Shown piece by piece: positions 4,699 to 5,123 of a stretch of DNA of 5,123 nt. A model generated the notes under the pieces. That model ran no database searches. It saw only the letters and a list, made by a program, of their open reading frames with translations, and was not told where the DNA came from. Positions within the stretch are counted from its first letter, which is position 1, and each line of letters starts with the position of its first letter. Position numbers and translations under genes: made by a program. Origin of the DNA: Alphaproteobacteria bacterium (GTDB lineage: Bacteria; Pseudomonadota; Alphaproteobacteria; Micropepsales; Micropepsaceae); NCBI GenBank assembly GCA_003131925.1, contig PKWC01000117.1, positions 12,518 to 17,640 of the forward strand, read 5' to 3'.

Positions 4699-4804
4699 CA
4701 AGGCTGAAACTAAACACACGCGAACACAGAGGAACCAAGAGAAACGGCGGATTTACACGCTCCGGCACCTCGTCCTAATCCGTGGTGTCCAACGGTTGTC
4801 CAAT
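4699..4804 (+). other. Non-coding segment sharing three modules with the left arm
   Basis: Three words of the left arm reappear here, each in opposite orientation. CAAGGCTGAAAC (4699-4710) matches the tRNA-Glu fragment (1102-1091). GCGAACACAG with a following GGAA.CAA (4720-4738) matches 1208-1191. The TTGGACA pair (4785-4804) matches 1235-1216 at 18 of 20. The plus-strand order is the same on both sides although each module is inverted. One 12-bp inverted match in 5 kb could be chance; three together are less likely to be. Together with 4622-4698 this stretch holds no credible gene. Confidence 0.45.
4785..4804 (-). repeat. TTGGACA direct repeat, right copy (candidate operator)
   Basis: On the minus strand ATTGGACAACCGTTGGACAC matches the left copy at 1216-1235 in 18 of 20 bases, including both TTGGACA words and their 11-bp spacing. 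It ends 5 bp before the ATG at 4810, where an occupied site would block translation-start DNA or a promoter reading right. Its repetition at two gene starts favours a shared regulator. Confidence 0.6.
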
Positions 4805-4809
4805 AAGCC

Positions 4810-5123
4810 ATGCGGGAACCCGCCGCCGCCATGCTCAGACATTCAACAGGCAATGCCGCCCGTTCCGAACTCACCCGTAGCAAGGTCTCCAATGGATCGC
4901 GCCTGACATTGTTCGGCGACGGCCGGTCGACTGGCGCGAGACGATTCAGGGATTTGGTGGGTGCCTACGCAGCCGAAGCAGGCGGCATGGATTTGTTGTC
5001 CACGTCGGGCCAGCAAATCGTTCGCAGGCTCGCGATGCTGAGCGTCGAACTCGAAAGCATGGAAGCCGGCAAAGCGGCGGGGGAGCAGGTTGATACTCTC
5101 GCCTATGTCGCGGTTCTGAATGC
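4810..5123 (+). CDS. Conserved-type hypothetical protein, cut by the right edge
   Basis: An open frame from ATG at 4810 runs off the window after 104 codons. The protein reads MREPAAAMLRHSTGNAARSE, then SKVSNGSRLTLFGDGRSTGARRFRDLVGAYAAEAGGMDLLS, then a helical part QQIVRRLAMLSVELESMEAGKAAGEQVDTLAYVAVLNA. The pattern SKVSNGS...DGRS.GARRFRDL...GG...S...IRR.A.LSVELE.ME...GE.VD...Y is one I recall in uncharacterised proteins of rhizobial prophages and genomic islands; no function is known to me. Codon use is normal coding style for this GC-rich DNA. The first 18 or so residues are less typical, so ATG at 4834 or a later start is possible; no clear Shine-Dalgarno precedes 4810. A TTGGACA operator-like site ends 5 bp upstream. 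It probably belongs to the element. Confidence 0.65.
   Translation, partial: MREPAAAMLRHSTGNAARSELTRSKVSNGSRLTLFGDGRSTGARRFRDLVGAYAAEAGGMDLLSTSGQQIVRRLAMLSVELESMEAGKAAGEQVDTLAYVAVLN

Noticed and set aside
4710..4892. 60-residue minus-strand open frame across the right intergenic region
   Set aside because: It crosses the operator-like repeat and the start of the plus-strand gene at 4810, and its composition shows no family features.

Overview
The window looks like chromosomal DNA of a GC-rich alphaproteobacterium, probably Hyphomicrobiales (Rhizobiales). The reasons are the SecF sequence, the style of the tyrosine integrase, the tRNA-Glu sequence, and a dispersed palindrome of a kind common in that order. 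This assignment comes from recognition, not from a search.

Layout. Positions 3-60 hold a palindromic intergenic repeat. Positions 68-1000 (minus) are secF, encoding an inner-membrane subunit of the Sec translocon accessory complex. Just upstream of secF, at 1063-1106 (minus), lies the 3' half of a tRNA-Glu(CTC) gene. It is recognisable from its CCA end back to the first base of the anticodon loop, where the match stops. This is the footprint of an integrative element that recombined at the anticodon loop, so 1063-1106 is one attachment junction. Everything from about 1107 rightwards reads as element DNA, and the other junction is not in the window.

The element, all on the plus strand, holds: an arm/promoter region with GCGTTCG and TTGGACA repeats (1107-1298); a complete tyrosine recombinase (1299-2588); a 127-residue basic protein with an AT-hook-like start, overlapping int by ATGA (2585-2968); a 65-residue excisionase-like HTH protein (3050-3247); and a 456-residue replication-initiator-like protein (3251-4621). 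A structured non-coding stretch (4622-4809) follows, then a gene that runs off the right edge (4810 onward).

The most interesting part is inside the initiator-like gene. Five direct copies and one inverted copy of AAAAGGGAAC lie at 3763-3880, mostly 22-23 bp apart. They fall in two different reading frames, so the DNA word is kept rather than the peptide. Directly downstream is a 60-bp segment of 68% A+T with AATCA words every 12-13 bp and an inverted repeat. HTH domain, iterons, AT-rich segment and a C-terminal loader-like domain follow the plan of the lambda O gene with its internal origin. I infer a small self-replicating integrative element or prophage remnant with an intragenic origin.

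A second shared signal is a 20-bp TTGGACA pair upstream of int, repeated with 18/20 identity in inverted orientation just before the gene at 4810. It may be a common operator or an integrase/excisionase arm site.
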